From an uncultured Acidovorax sp. (lineage in GTDB: Bacteria > Pseudomonadota > Gammaproteobacteria > Burkholderiales > Burkholderiaceae_C), in assembly GCA_913774625.1 (NCBI GenBank), contig CAJYHL010000024.1:1-64000 (forward strand): a stretch of 64,000 nucleotides of DNA. The letters run 5' to 3'. Every line of letters starts with the position of its first letter. Positions within the stretch are counted from its first letter, which is position 1. Positions 45,607-54,789 of the stretch are shown piece by piece. Position numbers and translations under genes: made by a program. Below the pieces are notes generated by a model. It saw nothing but the letters and a program-made list of their open reading frames with translations, was not told the origin of the DNA and did not search any database.

Positions 45607-47934
45607 ATGAAAATCGCCTGCATCGGCGGCGGCCCCGCCGGCCTGTACTTCGGCCTGCTGATGAAGCTGCAGGACCCGTCCAACGAGGTCGTGGTCATCG
45701 AGCGCAACCGGCCCTACGACACCTTCGGCTGGGGCGTGGTGTTCTCCGACGCCACGCTGGAGAACCTGCGCGAGGCCGACCCCGTCTCGGCCCGGACCAT
45801 CGCGGCCGAATTCAGCCGCTGGGACGACATCGACGTCCATTTCAAGGACCGCATGATCCGCAGCGGCGGCCACGGCTTCATCGGCATCGGCCGCAAGAAG
45901 CTGCTCAACATCCTGCAGTCGCGCTGCGAGGAGCTGGGCGTGCAGCTGGTCTTCGAAACCCAGGTGCAGGACGACCAGGAAGTGGCCCGCCAGTACGGCG
46001 CCGACCTGGTCATCGCCAGCGACGGCATCAACAGCCCCATCCGCACGCGCTATGCGGACACCTTCCAGCCCGACATCGACCAGCGCAACTGCCGCTTCGT
46101 CTGGCTGGGCACGCGCAAGGTGTTCGAGGCCTTCACCTTCATCTTCGTGCCCACCGAGCACGGCTGGTTCCAGGCCCATGCCTACCAGTTCGAGAACGGC
46201 CTCTCCACCTTCATCGTGGAAACCACCGACGCCGCCTGGCAGGCCGCCGGCATCGACAAGATGTCGCAGGAAGACGGCATCGCCTACTGCGAAAAGCTCT
46301 TCGCGCCCTGGCTGGACGGCGAGCCGCTGATCTGCAACGCCACCCACCTGCGCGGCTCGGCCGTGTGGATCCGCTTCCCGCGCGTGATCTGCAAGCACTG
46401 GGTGCAGTGGACGCAGCCCGACGGCGCGCAAGGCCGCGAGGTGCCCGTGGTGCTGATGGGCGATGCCGCGCATTCGGCGCACTTCTCCATCGGCTCGGGC
46501 ACCAAGCTGGCGCTGGAAGACGCGATCGAGCTGGCCGACACCCTGAAGGCCGGCGGCTCGCTGCGCGAGCGGCTGCAGCACTACGAGGAAGTGCGCGGCG
46601 TGGAGGTGCTCAAGATCCAGAACGCCGCCCGCAACTCCACCGAATGGTTCGAGAACGTGGCGCGCTACGCGGGCCTGGAGCCCGAGCAGTTCGCCTATTC
46701 GCTGCTCACGCGCAGCCAGCGCATCAGCCACGAGAACCTGCGCCTGCGCGATGCCGCCTGGCTCGAAGGCTACGAACGCTGGCTGGCCGAGCGCTCCGGC
46801 GTCGAGACGCCCGCCAGCCAGCCGCCGCGCCCGCCGCTGCTCACGCCCTTCAGCGTGCGCGGCCTCACGCTCGCCAACCGCATCGTGGTCTCGCCCACCA
46901 TGCTCTATTCCAGCCAGGACGGCCTGCCCGGCAGCTTCCATCTAGTGCATCTGGGCGGGCGTGCCCTGGGCGGCGCAGGCCTCTTGATCGCCGAGGCCAC
47001 GGCCGTGTCGGCCGATGCCCGCATCACCCCGGGCGACCCGGGCCTGTGGAACGACGAGCAGGTCGCCGCGTGGAAGAGGATCACCGACTTCGTGCATGCC
47101 GAAAGCGGCGCGCGCATCGGCGTGCAGCTGAGCCATGCCGGCCGGCGCGGCTCCACCCAGCTGGGCTGGGAACAACCCGACCACCCGCTGGCCGAGGGCA
47201 ACTGGCCGCTGCTGTCGGCGAGCGCGCTGCCCTACCGGCCCGGTGTCTCCGCCGTGCCGCGCGAGGCCACGCAGCACGACCTGGAACGCATCCTGGGCGA
47301 CTTCGTGGCGGCGGCGCGCCGCGCGGCCGAGGCCGGCTTCGACTGGCTGGAGCTGCAGGCCGGCCATGGCTTCCTGCTCTCGTCCTTCATCTCGCCGCTG
47401 ACCAACCGGCGCACCGACGCCTACGGCGGCCCGCTGGAGAACCGCCTGCGCTTCCCGCTCGACGTGGTGGCGGCCGTGCGCGCCGTGTGGCCCGAGCACC
47501 TGCCCCTGTCGGTGCGCATCTCCGCCACCGACTGGGCCGAGGGCGGCACCACCGTCGACGAGGCCGTGGAGATCGCCCGCCGCCTGAAGGAAGCCGGCGC
47601 CGATCTGGTCGATGCCTCGTCCGGCGAGGTCACGCCCGAGCAGAAGCCCGTCTATGGCCGCATGTTCCAGGCGCCGTTCGCCGACCGCATCCGCAACGAG
47701 GCGCAGGTGCCGACCATCGCCGTGGGCGCGATCACCGAGGCTGACCAGGTCAACGGCATCGTGGCCTCGGGCCGCGCCGACCTGTGCGCGCTCTCGCGCC
47801 CGCACCTGGCCCATCCCGCCTGGTTGCTGGACCAGAGCGCCCGCCATGGCTGGCGCGACGTGCAGTGGCCCGCCGCCTACGCATGGGGCCGCGACCAGCT
47901 CGAACGCGGCTATGCCCGCGCCGGCCAGGCCTGA
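45607..47934 (+). CDS. Fused FAD monooxygenase/OYE reductase, 2-aminobenzoyl-CoA or salicylyl-CoA 5-hydroxylase family
   Basis: A 775-residue two-domain flavoprotein. Residues 1-~400 are an FAD monooxygenase: [31 protein letters not shown] and [20 protein letters not shown]. Residues ~410-775 are an Old Yellow Enzyme-type FMN barrel: [31 protein letters not shown] and [18 protein letters not shown]. The same fusion is seen in 2-aminobenzoyl-CoA monooxygenase/reductase and in salicylyl-CoA 5-hydroxylase, both hydroxylating C5 of an ortho-substituted benzoyl-CoA. The neighbouring thioesterase and gentisate-dioxygenase-like genes favour simple 5-hydroxylation with no loss of the aromatic ring. 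Confidence 0.88.
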   Translation: MKIACIGGGPAGLYFGLLMKLQDPSNEVVVIERNRPYDTFGWGVVFSDATLENLREADPVSARTIAAEFSRWDDIDVHFKDRMIRSGGHGFIGIGRKKLLNILQSRCEELGVQLVFETQVQDDQEVARQYGADLVIASDGINSPIRTRYADTFQPDIDQRNCRFVWLGTRKVFEAFTFIFVPTEHGWFQAHAYQFENGLSTFIVETTDAAWQAAGIDKMSQEDGIAYCEKLFAPWLDGEPLICNATHLRGSAVWIRFPRVICKHWVQWTQPDGAQGREVPVVLMGDAAHSAHFSIGSGTKLALEDAIELADTLKAGGSLRERLQHYEEVRGVEVLKIQNAARNSTEWFENVARYAGLEPEQFAYSLLTRSQRISHENLRLRDAAWLEGYERWLAERSGVETPASQPPRPPLLTPFSVRGLTLANRIVVSPTMLYSSQDGLPGSFHLVHLGGRALGGAGLLIAEATAVSADARITPGDPGLWNDEQVAAWKRITDFVHAESGARIGVQLSHAGRRGSTQLGWEQPDHPLAEGNWPLLSASALPYRPGVSAVPREATQHDLERILGDFVAAARRAAEAGFDWLELQAGHGFLLSSFISPLTNRRTDAYGGPLENRLRFPLDVVAAVRAVWPEHLPLSVRISATDWAEGGTTVDEAVEIARRLKEAGADLVDASSGEVTPEQKPVYGRMFQAPFADRIRNEAQVPTIAVGAITEADQVNGIVASGRADLCALSRPHLAHPAWLLDQSARHGWRDVQWPAAYAWGRDQLERGYARAGQA

Positions 47935-47961
47935 AACAGCAACGACTACAGGAGCAACGCC

Positions 47962-49119
47962 ATGGCACAAACGCAAGACGCTACGAAAGACGCCGGCAAC
48001 TACGACCAGTACCGCGAAAGCATCGCGGGCCGCGCGGACGTGGAGGACACGCCCGAACTCGTCGCCTACTACCGCCAGCTCGAACAACTGAAGGCCGGCG
48101 CCCTCTGGACGGTGGCCAACAAGATCGAGCCCTGGCAGCCCAAGTCCGCCTCGGTGCCCGTGCTCTGGCGCTACCGCGAGCTGCGCGAGCACGTGCTGCG
48201 CTCGGTCGAGCTGGTCACGCCCGAGAAGGCCGGCCGCCGCGTCATCTACCTGAACAACCCGGGCCGGCAGGAAGTCTCCGCCGCCGTGGGCTGGCTCTAC
48301 TCCGGCCTGCAGGTCATGCACCCGGGCGAGGCGGCTTCGGCCCACGCGCATTCGGCCTCGGCGCTGCGCTTCATCATGGAAGGGCGGGGCGCCTACACCG
48401 TCGTGGACGGCCACAAGATGACGCTGGGCGCCAACGACTTCGTGCTCACGCCCAACGGCACCTGGCACGAGCACGGCGTGGAAGCGGGCGGCCTGCCCTG
48501 CATCTGGCAGGACGGGCTGGACATTCCCCTGGTCAACGCCATGGAGGCCGGCTTCTACGTGGTCCACCCCGACCTGCGCCAGGCCGTGGGCCACCCGGTG
48601 GACGACTCCACCGCGCTCTGGGGCGCGCCGGCCCTGCGCCCGCACGGCCTCGCCTGGAACAAGCCCTATTCGCCGCTCTTCAAGTACGAATGGGCGCCCA
48701 CCTACGAGGCCCTGGTGCGCCATGCCTCGGTGTCGGACGGCAACCCCTTCGACGACGTGCTGATGCACTACACCAACCCGGTCACGGGCGGCCACGTCAT
48801 GCCCACCATCGGCGCCAGCATGCAGCGGCTGCGCCCGGGCTTCGCGGGCAAGGCGCACCGTCACACCGGCAGCTACCTCTACCAGGTGGCCAAGGGCCGC
48901 GGCCATTCCATCATCAACGGCCAGCGCTTCGACTGGCAGGAGCGCGACATCTTCTGCGTGCCCTCCTGGGCCTGGCACGAGCATGCCAACGCCTCGCAGA
49001 CCGAAGACGCGTGCCTGTTCTGCTTCAGCGACCTGCCGGTGATGGAAAAGCTGGACCTCTACCGCGAAGAGGCCCTGGCCGACAACGGCGGCCACCAGCC
49101 CGTGTCCACGCCTGCCTGA
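47962..49119 (+). CDS. Gentisate 1,2-dioxygenase family bicupin
   Basis: A 385-residue ring-cleaving dioxygenase with two cupin modules. The iron site is in the first: HAHS with His128 and His130, then His169 in NGTWHEHG. The second cupin shows KAHRHTGSYLYQVAKGRG and DIFCVPSWAWHEH. The family opens gentisate between C1 and C2, and some members accept 5-hydroxy- or amino-substituted analogues. If the substrate is 5-hydroxyanthranilate, C2 would leave as an amide and the product would be maleamylpyruvate. The ATG follows CAGGAG. Confidence 0.9.
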   Translation: MAQTQDATKDAGNYDQYRESIAGRADVEDTPELVAYYRQLEQLKAGALWTVANKIEPWQPKSASVPVLWRYRELREHVLRSVELVTPEKAGRRVIYLNNPGRQEVSAAVGWLYSGLQVMHPGEAASAHAHSASALRFIMEGRGAYTVVDGHKMTLGANDFVLTPNGTWHEHGVEAGGLPCIWQDGLDIPLVNAMEAGFYVVHPDLRQAVGHPVDDSTALWGAPALRPHGLAWNKPYSPLFKYEWAPTYEALVRHASVSDGNPFDDVLMHYTNPVTGGHVMPTIGASMQRLRPGFAGKAHRHTGSYLYQVAKGRGHSIINGQRFDWQERDIFCVPSWAWHEHANASQTEDACLFCFSDLPVMEKLDLYREEALADNGGHQPVSTPA

Positions 49120-49180
49120 TCACCACCGAAACCCTCATCCACCCCCTTTCAACCGATTCCCCCCACTGGAGACCCGCACC

Positions 49181-50119
49181 ATGAAACTCGTCACCTACCG
49201 CGCCCACGTCGCCGCCGCCGCCCGCCTGGGCGCCCTCGTCGATGGCCTCGTCGTCGATCTGCAGCGCCTGGGCGAGCACACCGGCCACGACCTGCCCCAT
49301 GACATGCTGGACTTCATCGACCTCGGCCCCGCCGCCGTGGCCGCCACCACCGAGCTGCTGGCCGCGCAGAACGGCCGCTGGCCGCTGGGCGTGGCCGTGC
49401 CGCTGGCCAACGTGAAGCTGCTCGCGCCCATCCCCCGTCCGCGTAAGAACATCTTCGGCATCGGCCTGAACTACGTGGAGCACGTGGCCGAATCCAGCCG
49501 CGCGCTGGACACGTCCAAGGACCTGCCCAAGCAGCCCGTGATCTTCTCCAAGCCGCCCACCACCGTCATCGGCCCCGGCGACGCCATCGAGCACGACGCC
49601 GCCATCACCCGCCAGCTGGACTGGGAAGTGGAGCTGGCCGTGATCATCGGCACGCGCGCCAAGCGCGTGGATGAAGCCTCGGCGCTCAACTACGTCTTCG
49701 GCTACAGCCTGATGATCGACATGAGCGCGCGCGACAACCGCCGCGCCGGCCAGTGGATCTATTCCAAGGGCCAGGACACCTACGCGCCCTTCGGCCCGGT
49801 GATCGTCACCGCCGACGAGATCCCCGACCCGCAGGTGCTGGACCTGAGCCTGCAGGTCAACGGCGTGACCAAGCAGAGCTCCAACACCCGCCACATGCTG
49901 TTCAAGGTGAACACGCTGATCGCCGACATCAGCGCCGGCATCACGCTGGAGCCCGGCGACATCATCGCCACCGGCACGCCCGAGGGCGTGGGCGCCGGCC
50001 GCAGCCCGCAGGAATGGGTCTGGCCCGGCGACGTGATCGACGCCACGGTCGAGAAGATCGGCAGCCTGCGCCACCCCGTGGTGGCCGTGGGCAACGACCC
50101 GCGCGCCGGCCGCGAATAA
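49181..50119 (+). CDS. Fumarylacetoacetate hydrolase family protein (fumarylpyruvate/maleylpyruvate hydrolase-like)
   Basis: A 312-residue FAH-fold hydrolase. The core contains RKNIFGIGLNYVEHVAE, FSKPPTTVIGPGDAI, the metal triad region DWEVELAVIIG, and the C-terminal PGDIIATGTPEGVGAG. In gentisate pathways it cleaves the C-C bond of fumaryl- or maleylpyruvate to pyruvate and a C4 diacid. Here a maleyl- or maleamylpyruvate substrate is expected because a maleate isomerase, rather than a glutathione-dependent maleylpyruvate isomerase, is encoded in the same operon. It starts 61 bp after the dioxygenase gene. Confidence 0.88.
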   Translation: MKLVTYRAHVAAAARLGALVDGLVVDLQRLGEHTGHDLPHDMLDFIDLGPAAVAATTELLAAQNGRWPLGVAVPLANVKLLAPIPRPRKNIFGIGLNYVEHVAESSRALDTSKDLPKQPVIFSKPPTTVIGPGDAIEHDAAITRQLDWEVELAVIIGTRAKRVDEASALNYVFGYSLMIDMSARDNRRAGQWIYSKGQDTYAPFGPVIVTADEIPDPQVLDLSLQVNGVTKQSSNTRHMLFKVNTLIADISAGITLEPGDIIATGTPEGVGAGRSPQEWVWPGDVIDATVEKIGSLRHPVVAVGNDPRAGRE

Positions 50120-50131
50120 GAGGAGGCCGCC

Positions 50132-51169
50132 ATGCTCGAATTGCCGAAATTCAAGGCGGCGGCCGTGCAGGCCGCCCCGGTGTTCCTCGACACCGACGCC
50201 ACGGTGGACAAGGTCTGCCGCCTGATCGCCGAAGCCGCCGGCAACGGCGCGCGGCTGGTCGCCTTCCCCGAGGTGTTCGTGGCCGGCTACCCGTACTGGA
50301 GCTGGATCGCCAACCCCATCGACGGCAGCCCCTGGTTCGAGCGCCTGGCGCGCTCGGCCATCGAGATCCCGGGCCCCGAGATCGCGAAGATCGCCCAGGC
50401 CGCCGCGCGCCACAAGACGCACGTCGTCATCGGCGTGAACGAGCGCAACCGCCACGGCATCGGCACCATCTACAACACCCTGGTCACCATCGGCGACGAC
50501 GGCCGCATCCTGGGCCGCCACCGCAAGCTGGTGCCCACCTGGGCCGAGAAGCTCACCTGGGCGCCGGGCGATGCGTCGGCGCTGCGCGTGCACCGCACCT
50601 CCATCGGCCCGCTGGGGTCGCTGGCCTGCGGCGAGAACACCAACACGCTGGCGCGCTTCGCGCTGCTGTCGCAGGGCGAGCTGGTGCACGTGGCCAGCTA
50701 CATCTCGCTGCCCGTGGCGCCGCCCGACTACGACATGGCCGAGGCCATCAAGGTGCGGGCGGCGGCCCACTGCTTCGAGGGCAAGCTGTTCACCGTGGTG
50801 TCCTGCTCCACCGTGTCGGAAGAGATCATCACGGCGATGGAGCCGCTCAACCCCAAGGCGCGCGAGCTGCTCACGCGCAGGAACAGCGCGTTCTCCGGCT
50901 TCCTCGGCCCGGACGGCCGCGTGATCGGCCAGCCGCTGATCGACGACGAGGGCATCGCCTATGCCGACATCGACCTGGGCCGCTGCATCCAGCCGCGCCA
51001 GATGCACGACATCACCGGCCACTACAACCGCTTCGACGTCTTCGACCTGCGCGTGAACCGCCGGCCGCTGCAGCCCGCGCGCTTCGACGACGAGCCGGCC
51101 GACACCGACGCCCTGCAGCCGCGCGAGGGCGGCGGAGGCGCCGACGCATTCCAGGAGACACCCCAATGA
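50132..51169 (+). CDS. Nitrilase-superfamily carbon-nitrogen hydrolase
   Basis: A 345-residue enzyme with the Glu-Lys-Cys triad: Glu47 in AFPEVFVAGYPYW, Lys132 in HRKLVPTWAEKLTW and Cys166 in LACGENTNTLARF. The CGEN active loop is that of true nitrilases (branch 1) rather than amidases. No nitrile-forming gene lies in the window. A role as an amide hydrolase that releases ammonia from maleamate, or acting on a nitrile side substrate, are both possible. It overlaps the maleate isomerase gene by ATGA and starts 12 bp after the FAH gene, so it belongs to the ring-cleavage module. Confidence 0.85.
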   Translation: MLELPKFKAAAVQAAPVFLDTDATVDKVCRLIAEAAGNGARLVAFPEVFVAGYPYWSWIANPIDGSPWFERLARSAIEIPGPEIAKIAQAAARHKTHVVIGVNERNRHGIGTIYNTLVTIGDDGRILGRHRKLVPTWAEKLTWAPGDASALRVHRTSIGPLGSLACGENTNTLARFALLSQGELVHVASYISLPVAPPDYDMAEAIKVRAAAHCFEGKLFTVVSCSTVSEEIITAMEPLNPKARELLTRRNSAFSGFLGPDGRVIGQPLIDDEGIAYADIDLGRCIQPRQMHDITGHYNRFDVFDLRVNRRPLQPARFDDEPADTDALQPREGGGGADAFQETPQ

Positions 51170-51939
51170 CGACACCCACCACCGCCACCCCCCGCGCCTT
51201 CCGCATCGGGCAGATCGTGCCCAGCTCCAACACCACCATGGAAACGGAGATCCCGGCCATCCTGCGCGCCCGCGAGGCGCTGCATCCGGAGCGCTTCACC
51301 TTCCATTCCAGCCGCATGCGCATGAAGCATGTCACCAAGGAAGAGCTGGCCGCGATGGACGGCGACAGCGACCGCTGCGCGCTGGAGCTGTCGGACGCGC
51401 GCGTCGACGTGCTGGGCTACGCGTGCCTGGTCGCCATCATGAGCATGGGCCGCGGCTACCACCGCGTCTCCGAAGCGCGCCTGCACCAGCGCACGGTGGA
51501 CAACGGCGGCGCCGCGCCCGTGGTCACCAGCGCCGGCGCACTGGTCGATGGCCTGCACGCTATCGGCGCCAAGAAGGTGTCCATCCTCACGCCCTACATG
51601 AAGCCGCTCACGCAGCTGGTGATCGACTACATCGAGAGCGAAGGCATCGAGGTGGTGGACAGCATCTCGCTGGAGATTCCCGACAACCTCGAAGTCGGTC
51701 GCCAGGACCCGCGCGCGCCCATCGAGATCACCAAGAAGCTCAAGACCGCCGGCGTGGACGCGGTGGTGGCCTCGGCCTGCGTGCAGATGCCCTCGCTGGC
51801 CTCGGTGCAGCCCATCGAAGACCGCGTGGGCCTGCCGGTGCTGTCGTCGTCGGTGGCCACGACCTGGCAGATGCTCAAGAAGCTGGGCCTTTCCACCCAG
51901 GTGCCGGGACATGGCGCGCTGCTTGGCGGACGCTACTGA
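51166..51939 (+). CDS. Maleate cis-trans isomerase (Asp/Glu racemase superfamily)
   Basis: A 257-residue protein highly like known maleate isomerases: FRIGQIVPSSNTTMETEIPA at the start, FHSSRMRMK, and the two catalytic Cys87 (GYACLVAIMSMG) and Cys205 (SACVQMPS). It turns maleate into fumarate for the citric acid cycle. In nicotinate degradation the same enzyme (NicE) acts right after a maleamate amidase. Its presence shows that free maleate arises in this pathway. It is coupled by ATGA to the nitrilase-family gene. Confidence 0.93.
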   Translation: MTTPTTATPRAFRIGQIVPSSNTTMETEIPAILRAREALHPERFTFHSSRMRMKHVTKEELAAMDGDSDRCALELSDARVDVLGYACLVAIMSMGRGYHRVSEARLHQRTVDNGGAAPVVTSAGALVDGLHAIGAKKVSILTPYMKPLTQLVIDYIESEGIEVVDSISLEIPDNLEVGRQDPRAPIEITKKLKTAGVDAVVASACVQMPSLASVQPIEDRVGLPVLSSSVATTWQMLKKLGLSTQVPGHGALLGGRY

Positions 51940-52099
51940 AACGGCTGGGGGCGCCGCAGGCGGTCCGGCGTCACAGCCGGTGCCCGCAGCGGGCCGGCCG
52001 GGGCAGGAGGGCGCCCTAGAATGGGGCGCAATCCTGCCCGGCAGCGGCGGGACGGCGGCAGAGCCCGCCGCTGCCGAGGCCGCTGCCGCATCCCCGCCC

Positions 52100-52543
52100 A
52101 TGTCCGAGTCCGAACCCTTCGTCGATCATTACCTTCCCGCCCTGCTGGGCCAGGCCTGGCACCTAGTTTCGTCCGAATTCCATGCGGTGGTGGAGTCGCA
52201 GGGCCTGTCGGTGCTGGAATGGCGCGTGCTCTCCACCCTGGTGGGCAACGGCCCCATGGGCATCAGCCGGCTGGCGCAGAAGACGGTGAGCAAGCAGCCC
52301 ACCGTCACCCGGCTGCTCGACCGCCTTGAAGCCCAGGGCCACGTGCAGCGCGTGCCCGACGCCAAGGACGGCCGCGTCACGCGGGTGCGCGTCACGCGCA
52401 GCGGGCGCAAGCTGGTCTCGGGCCTGCTCGCCCAGGCCGAGCTGCACGAGAAGATGGTGCTGGCCTCGCTGGGCACGCGCAAGTCCGAGGCGCTGAAGGC
52501 GGCGCTGCATGAGTTGATCGACAGGTACGGCCCGGCGGACTGA
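52100..52543 (+). CDS. MarR-family regulator
   Basis: A 147-residue winged-helix protein. ISRLAQKTVSKQPTVTRLLD is the recognition helix region and RVPDAKDGRVTRVRVTRSGR the wing. An in-frame reading from 51911 would add a low-complexity N-terminus, so ATG 52100 is preferred. It is the last gene of the catabolic operon and likely a repressor that responds to an aromatic-CoA or aromatic acid. The ATGAT-N2-ATCAT palindromes before iorA are candidate sites. The palindromic repeat copy C follows the stop. Confidence 0.88.
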   Translation: MSESEPFVDHYLPALLGQAWHLVSSEFHAVVESQGLSVLEWRVLSTLVGNGPMGISRLAQKTVSKQPTVTRLLDRLEAQGHVQRVPDAKDGRVTRVRVTRSGRKLVSGLLAQAELHEKMVLASLGTRKSEALKAALHELIDRYGPAD

Positions 52544-52544
52544 G

Positions 52545-52630
52545 CACAGAGCCCTTCTGGCGTCGTTGCCGCGTCTTGCCCTTGGGCTGCAACTGTCTGC
52601 GATGCTGCGCCTAGCCAGAAGGGCTCTGTG
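52545..52630 (+). repeat. Palindromic intergenic repeat, copy C
   Basis: A perfect 17-bp inverted repeat: CACAGAGCCCTTCTGGC at 52545-52561 and GCCAGAAGGGCTCTGTG at 52614-52630. The stem interior holds CGTCGTTGCCGCGTCTTG, shared with copies A and B, and GCGATGCTGCGCCTAG, shared with B in reverse. It begins two bases after the marR stop and probably ends the long catabolic transcript. Confidence 0.85.
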
Positions 52631-52766
52631 AGTCGCTTGAGTTCGGTGGCATGCGCGGTGGGCACGGGTCTCTTTGCTCTGTCCAATGCCTGCGCCGGCC
52701 AGTCGATTCGTGCAGGAATGCATGCTGGCCAGCCACAGCGGCGTTTCGTGCGGGCAGACTGCAAGC

Positions 52767-53423
52767 ATGATTTCCTCACTGAAATACCCCGACGCGGACC
52801 TCGGTGCCGACGCTCTGCACAGCTACGTGCCGGCCCAGGGCCACGGCCTGCCGCACGATCCGCTGCCGTCCATCCTCGGGCCCCGGCCCATCGGCTGGAT
52901 CTCCACGCGCAGCGCCGCGGGCCGCATCAACCTCGCGCCCTACAGCTTCTTCAACATCTTCAACTACCGCCCGCCCATCGTGGCCTTCTCCAGCGTGGGC
53001 TTCAAGCACACGGTTGCGAATGCCGAGGCGACGGGCGAATTCGTCTTCAACCTGGCCACGCGCGGCCTGGCGGAGGCCATGAACGCCACCAGCACCGAAC
53101 AGCCTTCGGAGCAGGACGAATTCGCGCTGGCCGGCCTCACGCCCGCGCCCTGCACGCAGGTGGCCGCGCCGCGCCTGGCGCAAAGCCCGGTGTCGCTGGA
53201 ATGCCGCGTGACCCAGGTGCAGCGCCTGGCCGACCTGCAGGGCCGCGCGCTCGATACCTGGATGGTGCTGGGCGAGGTGGTGCAGGTCCATATCGCGCAG
53301 GCGCTGCTGCCCGGCGGCCTCTACGACACGGCGGCGGCGCGGCCCATCCTGCGCGGCGGTGGGCCGGCGGATTACTTCGAGATCACGCCTGAGGCGCGCT
53401 TCCTGATGCGCCGGCCGCGCTGA
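52767..53423 (+). CDS. Flavin reductase family protein
   Basis: A 218-residue flavin-reductase-domain protein. GPRPIGWISTRSAAGRINLA and PYSFFNIFNYRPPIVAFSSVG are the FMN-binding motifs, with NLATRGLAEAMNATS further on. It is the longer type seen next to diverse oxygenases, unlike the StyB-type reductase of the cluster. It is probably a separate transcript, since repeat copy C lies between it and marR. ATG 52767 gives a normal N-terminus. Its last 41 bp overlap the 3' end of the convergent WYL regulator gene. Confidence 0.85.
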   Translation: MISSLKYPDADLGADALHSYVPAQGHGLPHDPLPSILGPRPIGWISTRSAAGRINLAPYSFFNIFNYRPPIVAFSSVGFKHTVANAEATGEFVFNLATRGLAEAMNATSTEQPSEQDEFALAGLTPAPCTQVAAPRLAQSPVSLECRVTQVQRLADLQGRALDTWMVLGEVVQVHIAQALLPGGLYDTAAARPILRGGGPADYFEITPEARFLMRRPR

Positions 53424-54153
53424 CCGGCAGCAGTCCGCCGCTGCGCTCGCCGCCGGCTTGCGCCCTGGCGGCCAACTTGCACTCCTCCTGGCGCACCAGG
53501 TCGGCCAGCGTGCGGCCCGGCTGCACGGGAAAGCGCTCGTCCAGCACCTGCAGCGCGGCCACGCGGTCGATGCGGAAGCCCCGGAAATCGCCACGCAGTT
53601 CGCACCAGGCCGCCAGGGTCCACACGCGGCCCCAATAGAAGCAGCCCAGCGGCCAGATGCGGCGCACGCTGCTGCGGCCCTGCTCGTCGGCGTAGCCGAT
53701 GCGCACGAGCTGGCGTGCCCGCACGGCCTCGCGCAGCGCCTGCAGCGTGGCCTGCTCCCGTTCGCCTAGCCCCACGGCGGGTGCATACAGCGCCTGGGCC
53801 TCGGCCGCAGCGCGGGCCGCCGGCGGCAGCACGGAAAGGATCTTGCCCAGCGCGCCTTCCAGTTCGGCGCCCAGGCCCGCGTCCAGCCAGGCCTGCGCCA
53901 GCCGGGCCGCCGCCACCAGCGCATCGGCCTCTCCCTGGCTGAACATCAGCGGCGGCAGCTCGAAGCCCTTGCCCAGCCGATAGCCCACGCCGGCTTCGCC
54001 TTCGATGGGCACGCCCTGGCGCTGCAGGTCGGCCACGTCGCGGTAGATGGTGCGCGCCGACACCTCCAGCCGCCCGGCCAGGAAGTCGGCGGTGGACAGG
54101 CGCCGGCCCCGGATGAGCTGGACGATCTGGAAAAGGCGGTCGGCACGGCGCAT
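53383..54153 (-). CDS. WYL-domain helix-turn-helix regulator (YafY type)
   Basis: A 256-residue regulator. The N-terminal winged helix (RRADRLFQIVQLIRGRRLST, SARTIYRDVADLQRQGVPI) is followed by the WYL domain (about 135-215; RIGYADEQGRSSVRRIWPLG, FYWGRVWTLAAWCELR, FRIDRV). WYL domains sense small ligands or nucleic acids. It lies 109 bp after a VOC gene on the same strand, a frequent pairing that suggests control of that gene. Confidence 0.88.
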   Translation of the reverse strand: MRRADRLFQIVQLIRGRRLSTADFLAGRLEVSARTIYRDVADLQRQGVPIEGEAGVGYRLGKGFELPPLMFSQGEADALVAAARLAQAWLDAGLGAELEGALGKILSVLPPAARAAAEAQALYAPAVGLGEREQATLQALREAVRARQLVRIGYADEQGRSSVRRIWPLGCFYWGRVWTLAAWCELRGDFRGFRIDRVAALQVLDERFPVQPGRTLADLVRQEECKLAARAQAGGERSGGLLPVSAAGASGSAPQA

Positions 54154-54262
54154 GCGCTACCTGTGAGGAGGGCGTGTGTTGGATGAAGAGCGAGAGCGGC
54201 GGCGGTGCTGCCCGGTGGGAACGCGCATCCAGCGATGGAGTGTGCCGCGAGCCGCGGCTCCC

Positions 54263-54667
54263 TCACCGCGCCTGCGCGTGCAGGCCGATGGTGTTGCCGT
54301 CCACATCCACCATGTGGGCGATGTAGCCGATGCCGCGCGGCAGCTCCAGCACCTCGCCCACCACCTGGCCGCCCGCGGGTGCGATGCGCGCCACGGCGGC
54401 GTCCAGGCTGGGGCTGCAGTCCAGGTAGATGCGCACGCCGGCGCCGGGGGCGACGCGGTAGTCCGGGCCGGTGCACAGGCACCCGCCGGTGGCGTCGCCA
54501 TCGCGGGCGAACAGCACCATGGGCCCGCCGCCGAAGTCCTCGTGCCGCATGGGCCGGGCCAGCACCTGTTCGTAGAAGGCCTGGGCGCGCGGCAGGTCGG
54601 CGCAGGGGATCTCGAACCAGTTGATGGCGGTGGTGGGGGAAGGGATGGAAGGGGTCGAAGCGCTCAT
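54263..54667 (-). CDS. VOC family protein
   Basis: A 134-residue protein of the glyoxalase fold: INWFEIPCADLPRAQAFYEQ begins the first module, GGPMVLFARDGDATGGCL ends it, and IYLDCSPSLDAAVARI with IGYIAHMVDVDGNTIGLHA forms the second. Relatives of this type are often annotated as glyoxalase-like and lie next to YafY-type regulators. The substrate is not known. A perfect 12-bp inverted repeat lies 51 bp before its start. Confidence 0.82.
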   Translation of the reverse strand: MSASTPSIPSPTTAINWFEIPCADLPRAQAFYEQVLARPMRHEDFGGGPMVLFARDGDATGGCLCTGPDYRVAPGAGVRIYLDCSPSLDAAVARIAPAGGQVVGEVLELPRGIGYIAHMVDVDGNTIGLHAQAR

Positions 54668-54717
54668 GGCGGTGTCCTCGTCTGCAGTGAAGTTGCGAAG
54701 GACGCCATGGTGCGGGG

Positions 54718-54747
54718 GGCCTGCTGACAGCGTCTTGTCAGCAGGCC
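54718..54747. promoter_or_regulatory. Perfect 12-bp hairpin between proQ and the VOC gene
   Basis: GGCCTGCTGACA at 54718-54729 and TGTCAGCAGGCC at 54736-54747, with a 6-base loop. It has no T-run on either side. It could be the proQ terminator, or the operator of the WYL regulator before the VOC gene. Confidence 0.55.
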
Positions 54748-54789
54748 TTGCGCCGCCGTGGGTGGGCGGGGATGGGGACGCTGTGCCGC

